A program made the position numbers and the translations under genes. DNA of 64,000 bases from Methylophaga sp. GTDB lineage: Bacteria; Pseudomonadota; Gammaproteobacteria; Nitrosococcales; Methylophagaceae. Below are positions 28,168-37,677 of the stretch, in pieces; within the stretch, counting starts at the first letter, position 1; every line of letters starts with the position of its first letter. The DNA is taken from the NCBI GenBank assembly GCA_011053005.1, contig DRHW01000032.1:1-64000 (forward strand), read 5' to 3'. The notes under the pieces were generated by a model, which did no database searches, was not told where the DNA came from, and worked only from the letters and a program-made list of their open reading frames with translations.

Positions 28168-28677
28168 ATGAGCCACACGATTGATTCACCCGTTACCGAG
28201 TTACTGAAGCAATTATCCATTGCGTTTGATGTCATTGAAATTCCGCTATCTGAAGACAAAAAGCCGATCCGTAATTTAGAAGAATTACTGACCGCTGAAG
28301 GTCGCGATCCGTCATCAGTTGTACGTAGCTTGTTATTCAAAACAGGTTCAGGATCTTTTGTATTACTTGGCGTTGCTGGCGGTGGACGTGCTGATTGGGG
28401 CGTGGTACGTAAACATATTGATGAACGAAAACTTCGAATGGCTGAGTTTGATGAAGTCAGCGAAGTAACGGGTTATGTTGTCGGCGCCGTTCCACCGATT
28501 GCCTTACCTGAAACCATTCGCGTCTTGCTCGATAATAGCGTGACTGAATACGATACGGTGATTATTGGGAGTGGCGTGCTCGGCTATGCTTTAGCGCTTG
28601 CTAGCAAAGATCTACAAACGGCGATGAATGGTGCTGATGTCGGAAATTTTGTAAAAGTAGAAAACACTGAAAATTAA
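28168..28677 (+). CDS. YbaK/EbsC-type aminoacyl-tRNA deacylase domain protein
   Basis: The 169-residue, single-domain protein resembles the prolyl-tRNA editing (INS/YbaK) fold: a conserved Lys-like position in the SLLFKTG segment (about residue 57), then VLLGVAGGGRADW, and the GAVPPIA and VIIGSGVLGYAL segments that match the family's GxxPP...GG...I pattern. Members hydrolyse misacylated tRNAs; which tRNA is unknown. An ATG one base behind its stop begins an MFS gene, so the two are co-transcribed. Confidence 0.8.
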   Translation: MSHTIDSPVTELLKQLSIAFDVIEIPLSEDKKPIRNLEELLTAEGRDPSSVVRSLLFKTGSGSFVLLGVAGGGRADWGVVRKHIDERKLRMAEFDEVSEVTGYVVGAVPPIALPETIRVLLDNSVTEYDTVIIGSGVLGYALALASKDLQTAMNGADVGNFVKVENTEN

Positions 28678-28678
28678 A

Positions 28679-29896
28679 ATGAATTCAAATACCCCAAACA
28701 GCTATTTAAGCTTAATAAAAAACCATGCGGGATTACTGTCTATTGCTTTTTTAGCGGTATTTACCGGTAATTTGGGGCAAAGTTTTTTTATCGGTCTGTT
28801 CCAAGCGCCCATTAGTCAGCAATTAAATTTATCGGCTGGTGAGTTTGGTGGTATTTACTCTGCGATTACTATCGTCGGTGGTTTTTTGGTGATGTTTTTT
28901 GGCCCCAAAATAGATTGGGTATCGCCTAAGCGTTATGCCTTAACCCTGTTGATCGCATTAACCCTTGGATTATTACTGTTGACGCTCTCACCATGGTGGG
29001 CATTGGGAATTTTCGGACTCGGGTTATTGCGCTTATGCGGTCAGGGTTTAATGACTCATCTTGGCAGTACTCTGGCTGGGCGCGAGTTTAGCGTTAATCG
29101 AGGTCGCGCTTTGGGTTTTGTCGGCTTAGCAATGCCATCGGGTGAAATTATTCTGCCACCTCTAACCGCATTATTGCTTGTCTGGCTAACATGGCAACAA
29201 GTATGGTGGTGCATACTCGCTATTATTCTTGTGGGCTGGCTGTGTCTTTTTGTTTTTATTGATTGGCCTGATGCCCCACATCAACATAAAGCAGCAGCAG
29301 ATAAAGGTCTTCAAGGTTCTAATCCTCTGCGTGAATCACGATTCTGGTTATTGATTCCCATGTTGTCTGCTTTGCCATTTACCTTGACGGGTATTTTTGT
29401 CTATCAGTCTCAAATGACGGCGCATCTTGGTGCATCCACGACCACTTACGCACTTGCGCTGACGGGTATGGGGATGATTCGGTTTCCTATGGCATTATTG
29501 GGTGGACGTTGGATTGATGATTTAGGCGTTAATCTCATCGCACGGTTTTATTTGTTACCTTTTGCATTGGCATTATTTGCCGCGGGTTGGTTGGGTGGCA
29601 ATATCGGTATTTGGCTGTTGATGCTGGGTGCGGGTTTATCAATGAGTATGTCATCAGCAGTATCTGATAGTTTGATGGTTAAGATCTGGGGCAAACAGAA
29701 TCTAGGTCGAGTACGTTCTCTTCGATCGTCTTTTCTGGTGTTTTCGACTGGTATTTGCCCTGCACTATTAGGTTTTTTGCTTGATGCCCACGTTCATTTT
29801 CAACATATTTTATTTGGCATGTTGGTATTTGTTATTGTTGCATGGCTTCTGGCACAGAAGCCGATTAGACAAGCACAGCAACAAGCTAATGCTTGA
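28679..29896 (+). CDS. MFS transporter
   Basis: The 405-residue, 12-span protein has TM1 LAVFTGNLGQSFFIGLF, TM2-3 GGFLVMFFGPKIDWVSPKRYAL and an MGMIRFPMALLGGRWIDDLGV segment between the halves (the G-R-W-I-D loop of MFS motif A). It starts right behind the YbaK-like gene. The substrate is not predictable. Confidence 0.85.
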   Translation: MNSNTPNSYLSLIKNHAGLLSIAFLAVFTGNLGQSFFIGLFQAPISQQLNLSAGEFGGIYSAITIVGGFLVMFFGPKIDWVSPKRYALTLLIALTLGLLLLTLSPWWALGIFGLGLLRLCGQGLMTHLGSTLAGREFSVNRGRALGFVGLAMPSGEIILPPLTALLLVWLTWQQVWWCILAIILVGWLCLFVFIDWPDAPHQHKAAADKGLQGSNPLRESRFWLLIPMLSALPFTLTGIFVYQSQMTAHLGASTTTYALALTGMGMIRFPMALLGGRWIDDLGVNLIARFYLLPFALALFAAGWLGGNIGIWLLMLGAGLSMSMSSAVSDSLMVKIWGKQNLGRVRSLRSSFLVFSTGICPALLGFLLDAHVHFQHILFGMLVFVIVAWLLAQKPIRQAQQQANA

Positions 29897-29931
29897 GCAG
29901 GTACTTTAGAGAACCAATAGTAGCGTTCGAT

Positions 29932-30300
29932 TTATTTCGCTGCATTAGCCGTTGTGATTAATAATTCCATCATCAGATCAGATGCGCCGAGATGCGGTGC
30001 AATTTTTATGTCGATGCTTGGATAATGTGGCTGGGTGTCATTTACGATATTGGGAATATCCTCAACTACATGACGGCCTGAATTCAAGAAGTAAGGCAAT
30101 ACGATGATCGATGTCGCACCATCATCTACACATTTTTTGATGCCGTCAGGGATTAATGTTTCTGCCAGCTCTAAGAAACCAGCATGAATAATGTCGTATT
30201 GATCAGCACAATTGAGTTTTAATTTTTCTGCTAAAACAATCACTTCGTCATTTGATTGTTGACGACGACTGCCATGTGCAATGAGTAATAAAGCTTTCAT
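29932..30300 (-). CDS. CbiX/SirB-like single-domain chelatase
   Basis: The 122-residue protein is the short CbiX form. AHGSRR (His10) and NSGRHVVEDIP (His near 77) carry the two metal-handling His residues typical of sirohydrochlorin cobalt- or ferrochelatases, and the last part (IAPHLGAS) is also conserved. It probably inserts Fe or Co into sirohydrochlorin, but no other sirohaem or cobalamin gene is near. It is convergent with the MFS gene and shares its strand with chrA upstream. Confidence 0.85.
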   Translation of the reverse strand: MKALLLIAHGSRRQQSNDEVIVLAEKLKLNCADQYDIIHAGFLELAETLIPDGIKKCVDDGATSIIVLPYFLNSGRHVVEDIPNIVNDTQPHYPSIDIKIAPHLGASDLMMELLITTANAAK

Positions 30301-30351
30301 TTTAAATATCCTAAGAACATAAATTTTTATCTAGTGAAGCGTGGGACGTCA

Positions 30352-31566
30352 TTAAACGAGTAATGAGATTGCAATACTAGCAGTAAGACACCAAATCACG
30401 ACAAAGATAGCCGATAAACGCCAAACTTTCAGCATAGTAAATCCAATTATGCCAATTGCTAAATCAAACGCGTTGTTTATCGCCGATGTGAAAATGGGAT
30501 TATAAAGAGCAGCGGCTAAAAGCCCAACTACGACGGCATTAACACCTGAAAAAGCATTGGCAACGATAGCATGATGAGAAACCGCTCGCCAAAAGGGAAG
30601 AATGCCAGCAACAAGTAAAAATCCCGGAGTAAATATAAATAATAAGGCAATGGTAGCGCCTAACCATGCACTATCTCCGGTAGGAATTACTGCACCCAAA
30701 TATGCCGAAAAAGCGAATATGGGGCCAGGTATTGCTTGCGCCGCACCATAACCAGCAAGGAATGTTTCGCTTGATATCCAGCCAGTTGATACGACGGATT
30801 CTTCTAATAATGGTAATACAACATGTCCGCCACCAAAAACCAGTGCACCTGCCCTATAGAATGCATCAGCGATCGATATTAATGATGGATCTTGCGTAAC
30901 AAATAATGGCAATCCAACCAGCAAGGTGACAAACAAGCACAGCAATGTGCCGCCCAGCTTTCTTCCATAATGGATTGGCAGATGCGCAGTCTGTTCGACA
31001 GCACCCTCTTTACACATGATTATCCCTGCAATTGCGCCGCAGATTATGACCAATAATTGAAGCCACGCATTATCGACAATGATCAGTACGGCTGCAGAAA
31101 TAAGCGCTATAACAATTCGTTGATTATCAGGGCAGAGCTTTTTAGACATGCTTATTACGGCATCAGCAACTACAGCAAAAGCAACGATCTTTAAACCGTG
31201 AATCGCTGCGTCGCCTACGGGCCCAGACAATGCCGGTAATAACGATGCAAATACGATTAAAAGTAAGGCAGAAGGTAAGGTGAAAGCAATAAAAGCCGCT
31301 AGTCCACCTAACCAGCCAGCACGAACGAGTCCCAGACTAAACCCGAGTTGGCTGCTCGCAGGGCCAGGTAAAAATTGGCAGATGGCAAGTAATTGACTAA
31401 ATTGACTATCGCTGACCCAGCTTCGACGATCAACGAGTTCTTTTTTGAAATAAGCCAAATGAGCAATAGGTCCACCAAAAGCAGTCAGGCCAAGCTTCAA
31501 AAAAGTGAAGAATACTTCGGCGAGATTGCCTTGGTGCTGATTATTCTTTTCCATAGCGCTTGTCAC
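30352..31566 (-). CDS. chrA: Chromate efflux transporter ChrA
   Basis: The 404-residue protein is the long, two-half ChrA. Each half has a CHR domain. The first starts FFTFLKLGLTAFGGPIAHLAYF with the signature GGP motif and FLPGPASSQL; the second has FYRAGALVFGGGHVVLPLLEE and AIPGPIFAFSAYLG, so both motif sets are intact. It exports chromate or related oxyanions across the inner membrane. The ORF opens with GTG at 31566; an ATG four codons later (31554) is an equally good start. No ChrB regulator is seen. Confidence 0.9.
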   Translation of the reverse strand: MTSAMEKNNQHQGNLAEVFFTFLKLGLTAFGGPIAHLAYFKKELVDRRSWVSDSQFSQLLAICQFLPGPASSQLGFSLGLVRAGWLGGLAAFIAFTLPSALLLIVFASLLPALSGPVGDAAIHGLKIVAFAVVADAVISMSKKLCPDNQRIVIALISAAVLIIVDNAWLQLLVIICGAIAGIIMCKEGAVEQTAHLPIHYGRKLGGTLLCLFVTLLVGLPLFVTQDPSLISIADAFYRAGALVFGGGHVVLPLLEESVVSTGWISSETFLAGYGAAQAIPGPIFAFSAYLGAVIPTGDSAWLGATIALLFIFTPGFLLVAGILPFWRAVSHHAIVANAFSGVNAVVVGLLAAALYNPIFTSAINNAFDLAIGIIGFTMLKVWRLSAIFVVIWCLTASIAISLLV

Positions 31567-31631
31567 CGGTCGCAGTATGCTTGCTAAGATTTAAAGTCGT
31601 CGACGATCTCATGCGTCGGACGTGCAAATTT

Positions 31632-32399
31632 TTATTGAATTATGCCTTTCATTTTTAATGACTTGATTGTTAGCGCTTTTCGAAAAAACAAGTCAGCAGG
31701 TGATTTAATTTTAATATGGTTGGCAAAAAACCATACCTTGCCTTGGGTTTCGATATAACCAACATACCAGCCATGCTCATCTTGCCAGCCTGTTTTAACC
31801 CATAGCTTATAATCTGAGGTTTCTTCAGTAAGCATAATGTCTTTTAATATTTGGACGTTACGATGCTTAATAGGCAGCTGTTCTAAATACACTTTACGCA
31901 GAAAATTAACCTGATCTCTAACGGAAACTCTTAAGTCACCATCTAACCAAAAAGTAGAGATGACAGAGCCTGTTTCACGATTTCCATAATCAAAATCAGC
32001 AAGATATTGCTTATATTTTATATCGCCGACCTTTACCGCAAACCGTTGATAACACCAAACACAAGAGCGTGAAAATGCAGTAGCCAATGTCTGGTCTTGA
32101 TTCCACGGTGTGAACTCTCTTTCGACACCATCCCATTTAATGATTTCAAACTGATCTTTGATGACGCCCTCTTCCAAGGCGATTAATGTGTTTGGTATTT
32201 TAAAGGTTGAGGCAGGTATGTAGCCTTCTTCTATTTTTGTTGCATTATGTTGATATTCGGTGCGGCCATCGAAGGACTGGACGAGTAGTGTTCCGTCTAT
32301 TTCATTATCGGCATACAACTTAGAAAGCTCATTGTCATCGGAGAATGAGGGCATAGACATGAATAACAAGCTAAGACTCAACAATACTTTTCTAATCAT
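31632..32399 (-). CDS. bla: Class D (OXA-type) beta-lactamase
   Basis: I start at ATG 32399, behind AAGG; the frame is open to TTG 32414. The 255-residue precursor has a signal peptide to about residue 20 (SFS), so it acts in the periplasm. All class D motifs are there: STFK at 64-67 (nucleophile Ser64 and the Lys that is carboxylated), SCV at 112-114, YGN at 138-140, a FWLDGDLRVS stretch at ~150, and KTG at 202-204. It should be an active penicillinase; spectrum cannot be predicted. It is 35 bp behind the FMN-reductase gene. No attC or IS lies beside it, so it looks resident. The identity to known OXA subfamilies is unknown. Confidence 0.92.
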   Translation of the reverse strand: MIRKVLLSLSLLFMSMPSFSDDNELSKLYADNEIDGTLLVQSFDGRTEYQHNATKIEEGYIPASTFKIPNTLIALEEGVIKDQFEIIKWDGVEREFTPWNQDQTLATAFSRSCVWCYQRFAVKVGDIKYKQYLADFDYGNRETGSVISTFWLDGDLRVSVRDQVNFLRKVYLEQLPIKHRNVQILKDIMLTEETSDYKLWVKTGWQDEHGWYVGYIETQGKVWFFANHIKIKSPADLFFRKALTIKSLKMKGIIQ

Positions 32400-32433
32400 A
32401 AATACCTTAGACAATAAAAATTGAACACCGAAT

Positions 32434-32961
32434 TTATTCGATGATGCTTTTAGTGCAGGCGATTAATTTCTCATTTATTTCATGATTCATAATCTTGCCA
32501 GACTCAACATCAAAATTATCATAGAAACTAGGCACTGATATCGCCGCTTTTACATGACCGTCAAAATGAGGGCTCGCGTTTTCAGCTAAAGACAAAACAT
32601 TTTGAGCGCCACCAGGGCCGGGTGATGTGGCAAGTAGAAAAAGTGGTTTACCTTGATAGACTTTATTGTTTATACGAGAGCACCAGTCAAAAAGGTTTTT
32701 AAATGCAGCAGAATATGAGCCATTATGTTCTGCGAATGAAATCACAACAAGGTCACTTCCCGCTATTTTTTCCAAAAATGCTTTTGCCAACTCGGGCTGT
32801 CCAAGCTCGGCTTCTTTGTCTACGCTAAATAATGGTAGTTCATAGTCATTTAAATCGACAACGTCGACCGTCGCTCCATCAATTAAGCCTGCGGTATAAC
32901 GGGCTAACATTTTATTGATTGAGTGTTTACTGCTACTTGCACCGAATGCTAATACGTTCAT
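32434..32961 (-). CDS. NADPH-dependent FMN reductase-like flavoprotein
   Basis: The 175-residue cytoplasmic protein has a flavodoxin-like fold. The phosphate loop GASSSKHSIN is at 7-16 and a second FMN contact region is ISFAEHNGSYSAAFKNLFDW near 78-97, followed by ATSPGPGGAQ, as in chromate/quinone/azo reductases of the NADPH-dependent FMN reductase family. It lies directly upstream of the beta-lactamase gene on the same strand. Confidence 0.88.
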   Translation of the reverse strand: MNVLAFGASSSKHSINKMLARYTAGLIDGATVDVVDLNDYELPLFSVDKEAELGQPELAKAFLEKIAGSDLVVISFAEHNGSYSAAFKNLFDWCSRINNKVYQGKPLFLLATSPGPGGAQNVLSLAENASPHFDGHVKAAISVPSFYDNFDVESGKIMNHEINEKLIACTKSIIE

Positions 32962-33062
32962 TTTAAGCCTTAATTATATGAGTTTAGATAGTGTTTACTT
33001 CTATAAATACATTAAGCATGCTGGCAATAATATTTAGCCGTGTGTTCAACGCTATAGATGAA

Positions 33063-33091
33063 GCGGGTAACACAAATAGTTAGTTACCCGC
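33063..33091 (-). terminator. Hairpin downstream of the M48 protease gene
   Basis: GCGGGTAAC and GTTACCCGC form a perfect 9-bp stem around an 11-base loop, 20 bp past the stop at 33111 on the minus strand. There is no long T run, so it is a weak intrinsic terminator or an mRNA 3' end. Confidence 0.5.
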
Positions 33092-33110
33092 AAAGAATGA
33101 TGTTTAATGA

Positions 33111-33926
33111 TTAACCTTTTTTAGCCGCTTCATAAAGTGGCATCACTTTCGGTGCTAACGCTTGTAAGTCTTTAATTCGGTTTTGGCTATCTGGATGAGT
33201 ACTTAAAAATTCAGGTGGCGCACCTGTGTTTTGAGCAGACATTTTTTGCCACAACGTAACAGCAGCATTAGGATTGTAACCAGCGCGAGCAGCGAGTTCT
33301 AAACCAATACGATCTGCTTCGCGTTCTTGTTCGCGACCATTCGGTAAAGAGAAGAATAATTGGGTGCCAAGTTGAGCACCTTGCGTTGCTAAACCACCAA
33401 TCATGCTGTCACCGGCCAAAGCACCTAATGCTTGCAGTCCGTATTGTTGTACATACGCTTGCGACATACGTTCACGACCGTGTTCACGTAAAGCATGAGC
33501 AATTTCATGACCAATAACGGCAGCAAGTTCATCATCAGTAGCGTTGATTTTTTCAACTAAACCACTAAAGACCATGATTTTTCCACCCGGCATGCAGTAA
33601 GCGTTGAGGTCATCATTTTTTTCGACATTAACTTCCCACGCCCATTTTGCTGCATCGGCTCTAAACACGCCGACTTGTGCTATAAGTCGATTAGAAATCG
33701 CGGTGACACGTTTAAGCATCGCAGCATCGGTATTAAGCGTTTTGTCGGATTTATTTTTTTGTAATGTTTCGTTATAAGCTTGACCAGACATCGCGACCAC
33801 TTCGCTTGCGGGCAACATCAAAAATTGACTGCGCTCTACGCCTGATAAACTATTGTTGGTCGTTGTGGCGCAGCTCGTGACTAAAAGAGCAGATGCGATA
33901 AAAAGCAGTAGATTGATCTTTTTCAT
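33111..33926 (-). CDS. M48 family metallopeptidase lipoprotein
   Basis: The 271-residue protein has a lipobox LLVTSC after a hydrophobic start. The zinc site HEIAH is at 140-144, with a downstream Glu in the region of REQEREADRIGLELAARAGY, which carries the third ligand. Followed by a PPEFLSTHPDSQNRIKDL segment, it matches the LoiP/YfgC-like envelope protease pattern. It probably degrades misfolded outer-membrane proteins. Length is normal; it appears to be transcribed alone. Confidence 0.88.
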   Translation of the reverse strand: MKKINLLLFIASALLVTSCATTTNNSLSGVERSQFLMLPASEVVAMSGQAYNETLQKNKSDKTLNTDAAMLKRVTAISNRLIAQVGVFRADAAKWAWEVNVEKNDDLNAYCMPGGKIMVFSGLVEKINATDDELAAVIGHEIAHALREHGRERMSQAYVQQYGLQALGALAGDSMIGGLATQGAQLGTQLFFSLPNGREQEREADRIGLELAARAGYNPNAAVTLWQKMSAQNTGAPPEFLSTHPDSQNRIKDLQALAPKVMPLYEAAKKG

Positions 33927-34071
33927 GTGAGTCCTTATTTTTGCTCTGGGATAGGGTGTTGACTGTGATAATGCGTAGCGGAATTATAGCGTTGATTTGT
34001 AAATTCGGCGAATGATGCTTTAAGTTTTAATAATGACAAAAAAGTGGGGTTCGAATACATATTGCAGATTG

Positions 34072-34860
34072 TCATTCAATATTTTTTGCGTGATCAAAAA
34101 TACTGAAATCAACTTTGGGTAAGGATTCAAATCCCGGTCTTGCAAAGAGATAGCCTTGCATCAGTTCAATGCCAGCCTCTTTTAACCAATTCATTTCTTC
34201 GACCGTTTCTATGCCTTCAGCTAACGGTGTAATATTCAGTTCGCGGAACATGTTGAGGCAATTTCTTATGATGGATTGCCGTGTTTTATCTTGTTCAATA
34301 TTACGTATAAGATCCATATCAAACTTGGCGATGTTTGTTTGAAAATTGGCTAGTAAACCTAAGCCTGCGTACCCTGAACCAAAATCATCGATGGCGGTAA
34401 TAAAGCCTAATTTACTATAATATTCGAGTATGTTTTTAACAATGCTCACATCCTCAAATTTTTCAACTTCAGTAAATTCAAACATGATTTTATTGGTAGG
34501 GAAACCATACTTATCGGCCGCTTCTAAGGTGGTTCGGATACAACGCTCGGGTTTATAAATCGCTTTAGGAAGAAAGTTAATGCTCAGTATTGAATCTAAT
34601 TTTAATTGAGCGGCAAGCGAGATCGCCTTAACTCTACAGAGCTGATCAAATAGATAGCGATTGTCATCGTTTACTTTGGATATTATTGAATACGCAGATT
34701 CATTATTTAAGCCCCGTACTAGCGCTTCATAACCATAAACCTGCTGAGTTTGGCAATTGATAATGGGTTGAAAAGCCATCGTAAAATCAAAGTCTAAACT
34801 ATTTTCATCGGCACAATTACTACATGAAAATCTATCGTAAACGATTATTTCTTTTTCCAT
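34072..34860 (-). CDS. EAL-domain c-di-GMP phosphodiesterase with N-terminal CxxC
   Basis: The start at ATG 34860 (MEKEIIVYD) has GGTGGGGAA directly before it; upstream codons are unconvincing. The 262-residue protein is nearly all EAL domain. The catalytic set is complete: YEALVRG, N in SINFLPK, FEFTEVE, DDFGSGYAG, K in IAKFDMD, PLAEGIET and Q in LMQGYLF. The N-terminus is unusual in carrying C13-S-N-C16, which could be a redox or metal site. There is no GGDEF partner or membrane span, so it is cytosolic and able to lower c-di-GMP. Confidence 0.9.
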   Translation of the reverse strand: MEKEIIVYDRFSCSNCADENSLDFDFTMAFQPIINCQTQQVYGYEALVRGLNNESAYSIISKVNDDNRYLFDQLCRVKAISLAAQLKLDSILSINFLPKAIYKPERCIRTTLEAADKYGFPTNKIMFEFTEVEKFEDVSIVKNILEYYSKLGFITAIDDFGSGYAGLGLLANFQTNIAKFDMDLIRNIEQDKTRQSIIRNCLNMFRELNITPLAEGIETVEEMNWLKEAGIELMQGYLFARPGFESLPKVDFSIFDHAKNIE

Positions 34861-35114
34861 TTCCCCACCACTCTTTAATTTCTTAAAAGTAAAAACATCG
34901 TATTTTTTAACGTTAACATAGCTTATCAATATTAGATATTTATAGGAATTCAATGCGGTATAAATAGAGAAATTTTGTGGCATAAAAAAGTGAAAGAAGT
35001 GCATATTCTGCTTACTTACAGCAACGATACAATATTAGTTAATATGGCTAGATGAGTGCTAAAGTGTAGAAATTTAACCAACATTAAACAGTAATAAAAA
35101 GAGGGTTCACAAGT

Positions 35115-36395
35115 ATGACAATTGCCTCATGGTTTGTATTAGTCGGCACGATTATGCTGAGCATGGGATTTCTTACTGTTGTGATAAATCGCCTGCCGAT
35201 TACATCATCAATGTTTTACCTTGCCGTCGGCATTGTGGTTGGGCCAACAGGTTTTGCCTTTTTTCATTTCAATCCTCTTGAACAATCTGAAATACTTGAA
35301 GTGCTGACCGAATGCGCGGTGCTTATTTCGCTGTTCGCAGCTGGGGTTAAAATGCCTGTTCCTTTTTCTTTTAAACGCTGGCGTAGCCCGCTGCAATTAG
35401 CGTTTATTTCTATGTTAATCACTGTGTCGCTGGTGGCTTTTTTTGGTTATTTTGTGTTGCATTTACCATTAGGCGCGGCGATTTTATTAGGTGCTATTAT
35501 TGCGCCCACCGATCCGGTACTCGCCACCGATGTGCAGGTTCGTCATCATGGTGATAAAGATCAATTACGGTTTGCATTAACCTGTGAAGCAGGGATCAAC
35601 GACGGTACTGCTTTTCCCTTTGTAATGTTGGGTTTGGGGCTGTTAGGGCTACATGAACTGGGTGATTATGGTAGCCAGTGGTTTTTAATTGATGTTATCT
35701 GGGCAACGTCGGCTGGGGTCGCTATTGGGGTGTTATTTGGTTGTTTACTAGGCTATTTGGTGTGGTATGTACAAAAACAAGGCCAAGAAATTTCCATTTT
35801 GCATGATTTTTTAGGGCTAGGATTGGTTGCTACCGTCTACGGTCTTAGCTTGTTGGTGGATGCGTGGGGATTTTTAGCTGTATTTGCTGCCGCTGTCGCC
35901 CTGAGACAAACCGAAACATGGCTGGCTTTAAATCAAAAATCACTTAAAACACGGGCGGCATTACAAAATACTAGTATGACCAACGAGGCGACGATAACTT
36001 TCAAACCGTTAAGCGAAGGTGCTTTGGTTTTTAATGAGCATTTGGAGCGTTTATCAGAGTTGGTATTGATTATCTTATTGGGCGGCACCTTATTTATTGA
36101 TTCTTGGAGTTGGCAAGCGGTAGGCTTTGCAGCTTTTGTATTTATGGTTGCACGACCACTCAGTGTTTATCTCGGTTTGTGGCGATCAGGAATGCCAATG
36201 CACGTACGCAGTATGAGTGCATGGTTTGGCGTGCGAGGCATTGGCTCTCTTTATTATCTAATGTATGCCATTCAGCATGGGCTTCCCGAAGATCTCTCGA
36301 TGCAGCTTATTAATGTGGTGTTCATTACCATCACACTTTCCATTTTTATACATGGGATAAGTGTTAAACCTTTGGTGAAGCGTTACGAAAACTGA
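35115..36395 (+). CDS. CPA1-type sodium/proton antiporter
   Basis: The 426-residue protein has about 12 spans. APTDPVLATDVQV (about 132-144) and the NDGTAFPFV segment (N-D pair, about 165) are the ion-translocating motifs of CPA1 antiporters. FGVRGIGSLYYLMYA near the end is the conserved TM11 region. There is no large C-terminal regulatory domain. It exchanges Na+ or K+ for protons. A ribosome-binding GAGGG lies before ATG 35115. Confidence 0.88.
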   Translation: MTIASWFVLVGTIMLSMGFLTVVINRLPITSSMFYLAVGIVVGPTGFAFFHFNPLEQSEILEVLTECAVLISLFAAGVKMPVPFSFKRWRSPLQLAFISMLITVSLVAFFGYFVLHLPLGAAILLGAIIAPTDPVLATDVQVRHHGDKDQLRFALTCEAGINDGTAFPFVMLGLGLLGLHELGDYGSQWFLIDVIWATSAGVAIGVLFGCLLGYLVWYVQKQGQEISILHDFLGLGLVATVYGLSLLVDAWGFLAVFAAAVALRQTETWLALNQKSLKTRAALQNTSMTNEATITFKPLSEGALVFNEHLERLSELVLIILLGGTLFIDSWSWQAVGFAAFVFMVARPLSVYLGLWRSGMPMHVRSMSAWFGVRGIGSLYYLMYAIQHGLPEDLSMQLINVVFITITLSIFIHGISVKPLVKRYEN

Positions 36396-36448
36396 GTGTC
36401 TTTATCTGAACGTTAACTGTTTAGATTTGATAAATGATGAGCCTCGTT

Positions 36449-37531
36449 TTATTCGCCTGGTTTTGGCACGTCGTCCTTGTCTAAGCTCTGCTCTTTTGTG
36501 ACTTCTTTCGACCACTTACGCTCACCTGCATCGAGATTGAGGCCGTCTTGATCCTGAGTAGATACTGGAGAAAACCTAAGACGGGTAAATAGAGGGAAAT
36601 GATCCGAACCAATCGAAGGTAAGCGCTTAATAGATAGTAGTGTGAAATGTCCACTATGGAACAAATGGTCTAGCGGCCAACGCAAAAAAAAGTATTTTGC
36701 ATTAAATGTGTTGTACATGCCACGCCCTACTCGTGGATCTAACAAGCCGCTGATTTTGCGAAAAAGGCGTGTTGTGGCAGACCAAGCAACATCATTAAGA
36801 TCACCCGTTACAATGATAGGTTGGTCACTTTCAGCGGCACTGCGCGCTACAATTACTAATTCTGCATCTCGTTTATCTGACTTTTCATTTTCCGTTGGGC
36901 TTGGCGGTGCTGGATGCACAAAATGCATGCGAACTTTGTCCCCTGTTCGTAGTACTAAATAAGCATGCATCGATGGCACATCTTCTTCGACGAGATACGA
37001 TATTTCAGGTTCTTCTAAAGGTAATCTTGAAAAAACATGCATGCCATATAAATTGTCGAGAGGACATTTGATGCTATATGGCATATCAGCTTCTAATACG
37101 CTGAGCTTGTCTTGCCACCATTGGTCGGACTCTAACGTGACCAAGACATCCGGTTGGTATTTTTTAACCAGCTTGATTAAAGCCTCAGCATTATGATTTG
37201 GAGCCAGTACGTTAGACGTGAGGATGCTGAGCTGTCTTTCAGGATCATGACCGCTAGCGGTTTTCACTTCTTTGGACCATAACACCGTGTAAGGCAAAAT
37301 CCACCACAACTGCCATATAAAGCATACGCCCGTCACCATGATGAGTGACCATGTTATGACTGACTGGCTATCGAGAAATACAATATCAACTATCAATAAC
37401 ACGGCTGCAATTATTGCAATTTGCAAACGTGGAAAATCCATTCCTCTAATGATCCAGTGCTGGTTATTAGACAAAGGAAGCAAAGAAGCCAAGGCAGTTA
37501 ATACTGTACAAAAAATAAGTACCGGTAACAT
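36449..37531 (-). CDS. Membrane-anchored endonuclease/exonuclease/phosphatase family protein
   Basis: The 360-residue protein has three hydrophobic segments in the first ~95 residues, then a DNase I-like phosphoesterase domain. Its motifs are LTSNVLAPN (Asn of the metal site), TLESDQWW (Glu), MHFVHPAPPSP, GDLNDVAWS and SIGSDHFPL. This is the domain order of EEP proteins with an N-terminal membrane anchor and a presumably periplasmic catalytic domain. The acidic/basic tail after residue 330 is poorly conserved-looking. Confidence 0.85.
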   Translation of the reverse strand: MLPVLIFCTVLTALASLLPLSNNQHWIIRGMDFPRLQIAIIAAVLLIVDIVFLDSQSVITWSLIMVTGVCFIWQLWWILPYTVLWSKEVKTASGHDPERQLSILTSNVLAPNHNAEALIKLVKKYQPDVLVTLESDQWWQDKLSVLEADMPYSIKCPLDNLYGMHVFSRLPLEEPEISYLVEEDVPSMHAYLVLRTGDKVRMHFVHPAPPSPTENEKSDKRDAELVIVARSAAESDQPIIVTGDLNDVAWSATTRLFRKISGLLDPRVGRGMYNTFNAKYFFLRWPLDHLFHSGHFTLLSIKRLPSIGSDHFPLFTRLRFSPVSTQDQDGLNLDAGERKWSKEVTKEQSLDKDDVPKPGE

Positions 37532-37677
37532 ATAAGACCTAATTCTTAGTGGTTATTTTGGTATGACTTAGGTAAACAGCGTCTCTTCATAAACTGCGAG
37601 CTAGTCGGTAAATTTTGATCAAATCTAGTGTGTAATTTTTTTCACAGGGTGAAAAGAGTGTTTGTTTAGGCTTAATT

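Noticed and set aside
31632-32961. The class D beta-lactamase as a gene cassette
   Set aside because: No attC, attI or GTTRRRY pair lies next to it. It looks chromosomal.
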